From Terramyces sp. JEL0728 (Eukaryota > Chytridiomycota > Chytridiomycetes > Rhizophydiales > Terramycetaceae): a stretch of DNA of 64,000 bases. The notes under the pieces were generated by a model that ran no database searches, was not told where the DNA came from, and saw only the letters and a program-made list of their open reading frames with translations. The stretch lies in the NCBI GenBank assembly GCA_027603945.1, contig JADIIU010000035.1:1-64000 (forward strand), in the 5' to 3' direction. Each line of letters opens with the position of its first letter. The first letter of the stretch is position 1. A program made the position numbers and the translations under genes. Positions 63,680 to 64,000 of the stretch are shown piece by piece.

Positions 63680-64000
63680 TTATAACAAGAGACCTGTCAA
63701 AATTGAAATTCCGACATAGAACAAATTGTTTGTGACGGTTTGTAAAGATACTGAAGGGCTTTGTACCTTTGCTACATAAGGATCATACCTCTTCTCAACA
63801 TCTACTCTGTCATCATACACTGGTCGATTCCAGACTGGTGGTGGTAAATTCTTGTAATCCAATCCTGCTTTGACGCACAGCGAATCATCGAATTCATAAT
63901 CGCATTGGTGGCAATATCTATATTAGCAGAACGCACTTTACATATACGCTGTTGTAACATTCGCATTCGTTTCGGAATTCCGTTTTCAAGCAAGTGCTGG
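63680..64000 (-). CDS. Small Cys-containing protein, copy 2 (partial at window end)
   Basis: Identical by eye to 41307-41627, including the 19-nt intron; the predicted ATG would lie at about 64010, beyond the window. The duplicated segment therefore includes at least most of this gene. Confidence 0.65.

Larger units (their letters stand above)
61867..64000. repeat. Segmental duplication, copy B (cut by window end)
   Basis: Counterpart of 39515-41627. Left boundary is sharp: sequence before GCAGCCTTGAATGC is unrelated. Contains CMC1 copy 2, helical gene copy 2 and the start of the small protein copy 2. A 21-bp excess (about 62190-62240) separates the two offsets. Confidence 0.9.

Overview
The window looks like a compact nuclear contig from an early-diverging, zoospore-forming fungus (chytrid-like in the broad sense; I cannot name the species). 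Fungal evidence: a velvet-domain regulator, VID27, CBM18 chitin-binding domains, a GH18 chitinase remnant, MET6-type methionine synthase, and a flavocytochrome b2. Evidence for a flagellated or ciliated ancestry: a kinesin-9-type motor and an ARL2BP/BART homologue. The ankyrin repeats at the left edge use the 'DPRVDP' style common in chytrids. Almost every gene can only be read once extremely short spliceosomal introns are removed. About 90 introns inferred here are 19-24 nt long (mostly exactly 20), begin GT, end AG and carry a CTAAY/TTAAY-like branch motif 4-8 nt before the AG. After removing them every recognised gene restores one continuous frame whose length is divisible by three.

Layout. 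1-617: left-truncated F-box-like/ankyrin gene (-). 833-4190: mismatch-repair gene MSH6 (+). 4270-13457: a cluster of single-pass, Ser/Thr/Pro/Asn-rich surface-type proteins (seven genes, three of them tandem paralogues) interrupted by a broken GH18 chitinase. 13509-19063: RPT2, a small membrane protein, RNA polymerase III subunit RPC5, calcipressin and a velvet protein. 19766-25036: kinesin-9, a YqaJ-type nuclease, a truncated and then a full copy of a secreted protein. 25135-31756: P5B ATPase, DENND6-like GEF and Mpv17-family protein. 31923-39459: two more single-pass proteins, a flavocytochrome b2 with a peroxisomal C-terminus, ARL2BP, aldehyde dehydrogenase and fumarase. 39506-41637: CMC1, an unknown helical protein and a small membrane-anchored protein; this block is repeated at 61867-64000. 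41800-60864: PNO1, VID27, CBM18 protein, HMG-box protein, pantothenate synthetase, arrestin, DsbA/FrnE, Cys-rich GPI-type protein, NF-YB, histidine phosphatase, MET6, ESF2, APC13, EME1 and MED16. 61048-61843: two tiny Cys-rich proteins.

There are no operons; neighbouring genes are mostly unrelated housekeeping functions packed tightly. Divergent pairs can have start codons only 29-32 bp apart, and visible TATA boxes sit only about 30-40 bp before the ATG, so 5' leaders must be very short. Functional themes that recur are cell surface/cell wall (single-pass mucin-like proteins, CBM18, GH18, GPI-type proteins), genome maintenance (MSH6, EME1), and mitochondria (FUM1, CMC1 x2).

Most unusual signals: the ~20-nt introns themselves; an 85-nt intron in the calcipressin gene that decomposes into four consecutive mini-intron-like units; a probable 3-nt microexon in RPC5; a phase-0 intron placed directly after the membrane span in five different surface-protein genes; and the recent 2.1-kb duplication whose breakpoint lies inside the CMC1 coding start.
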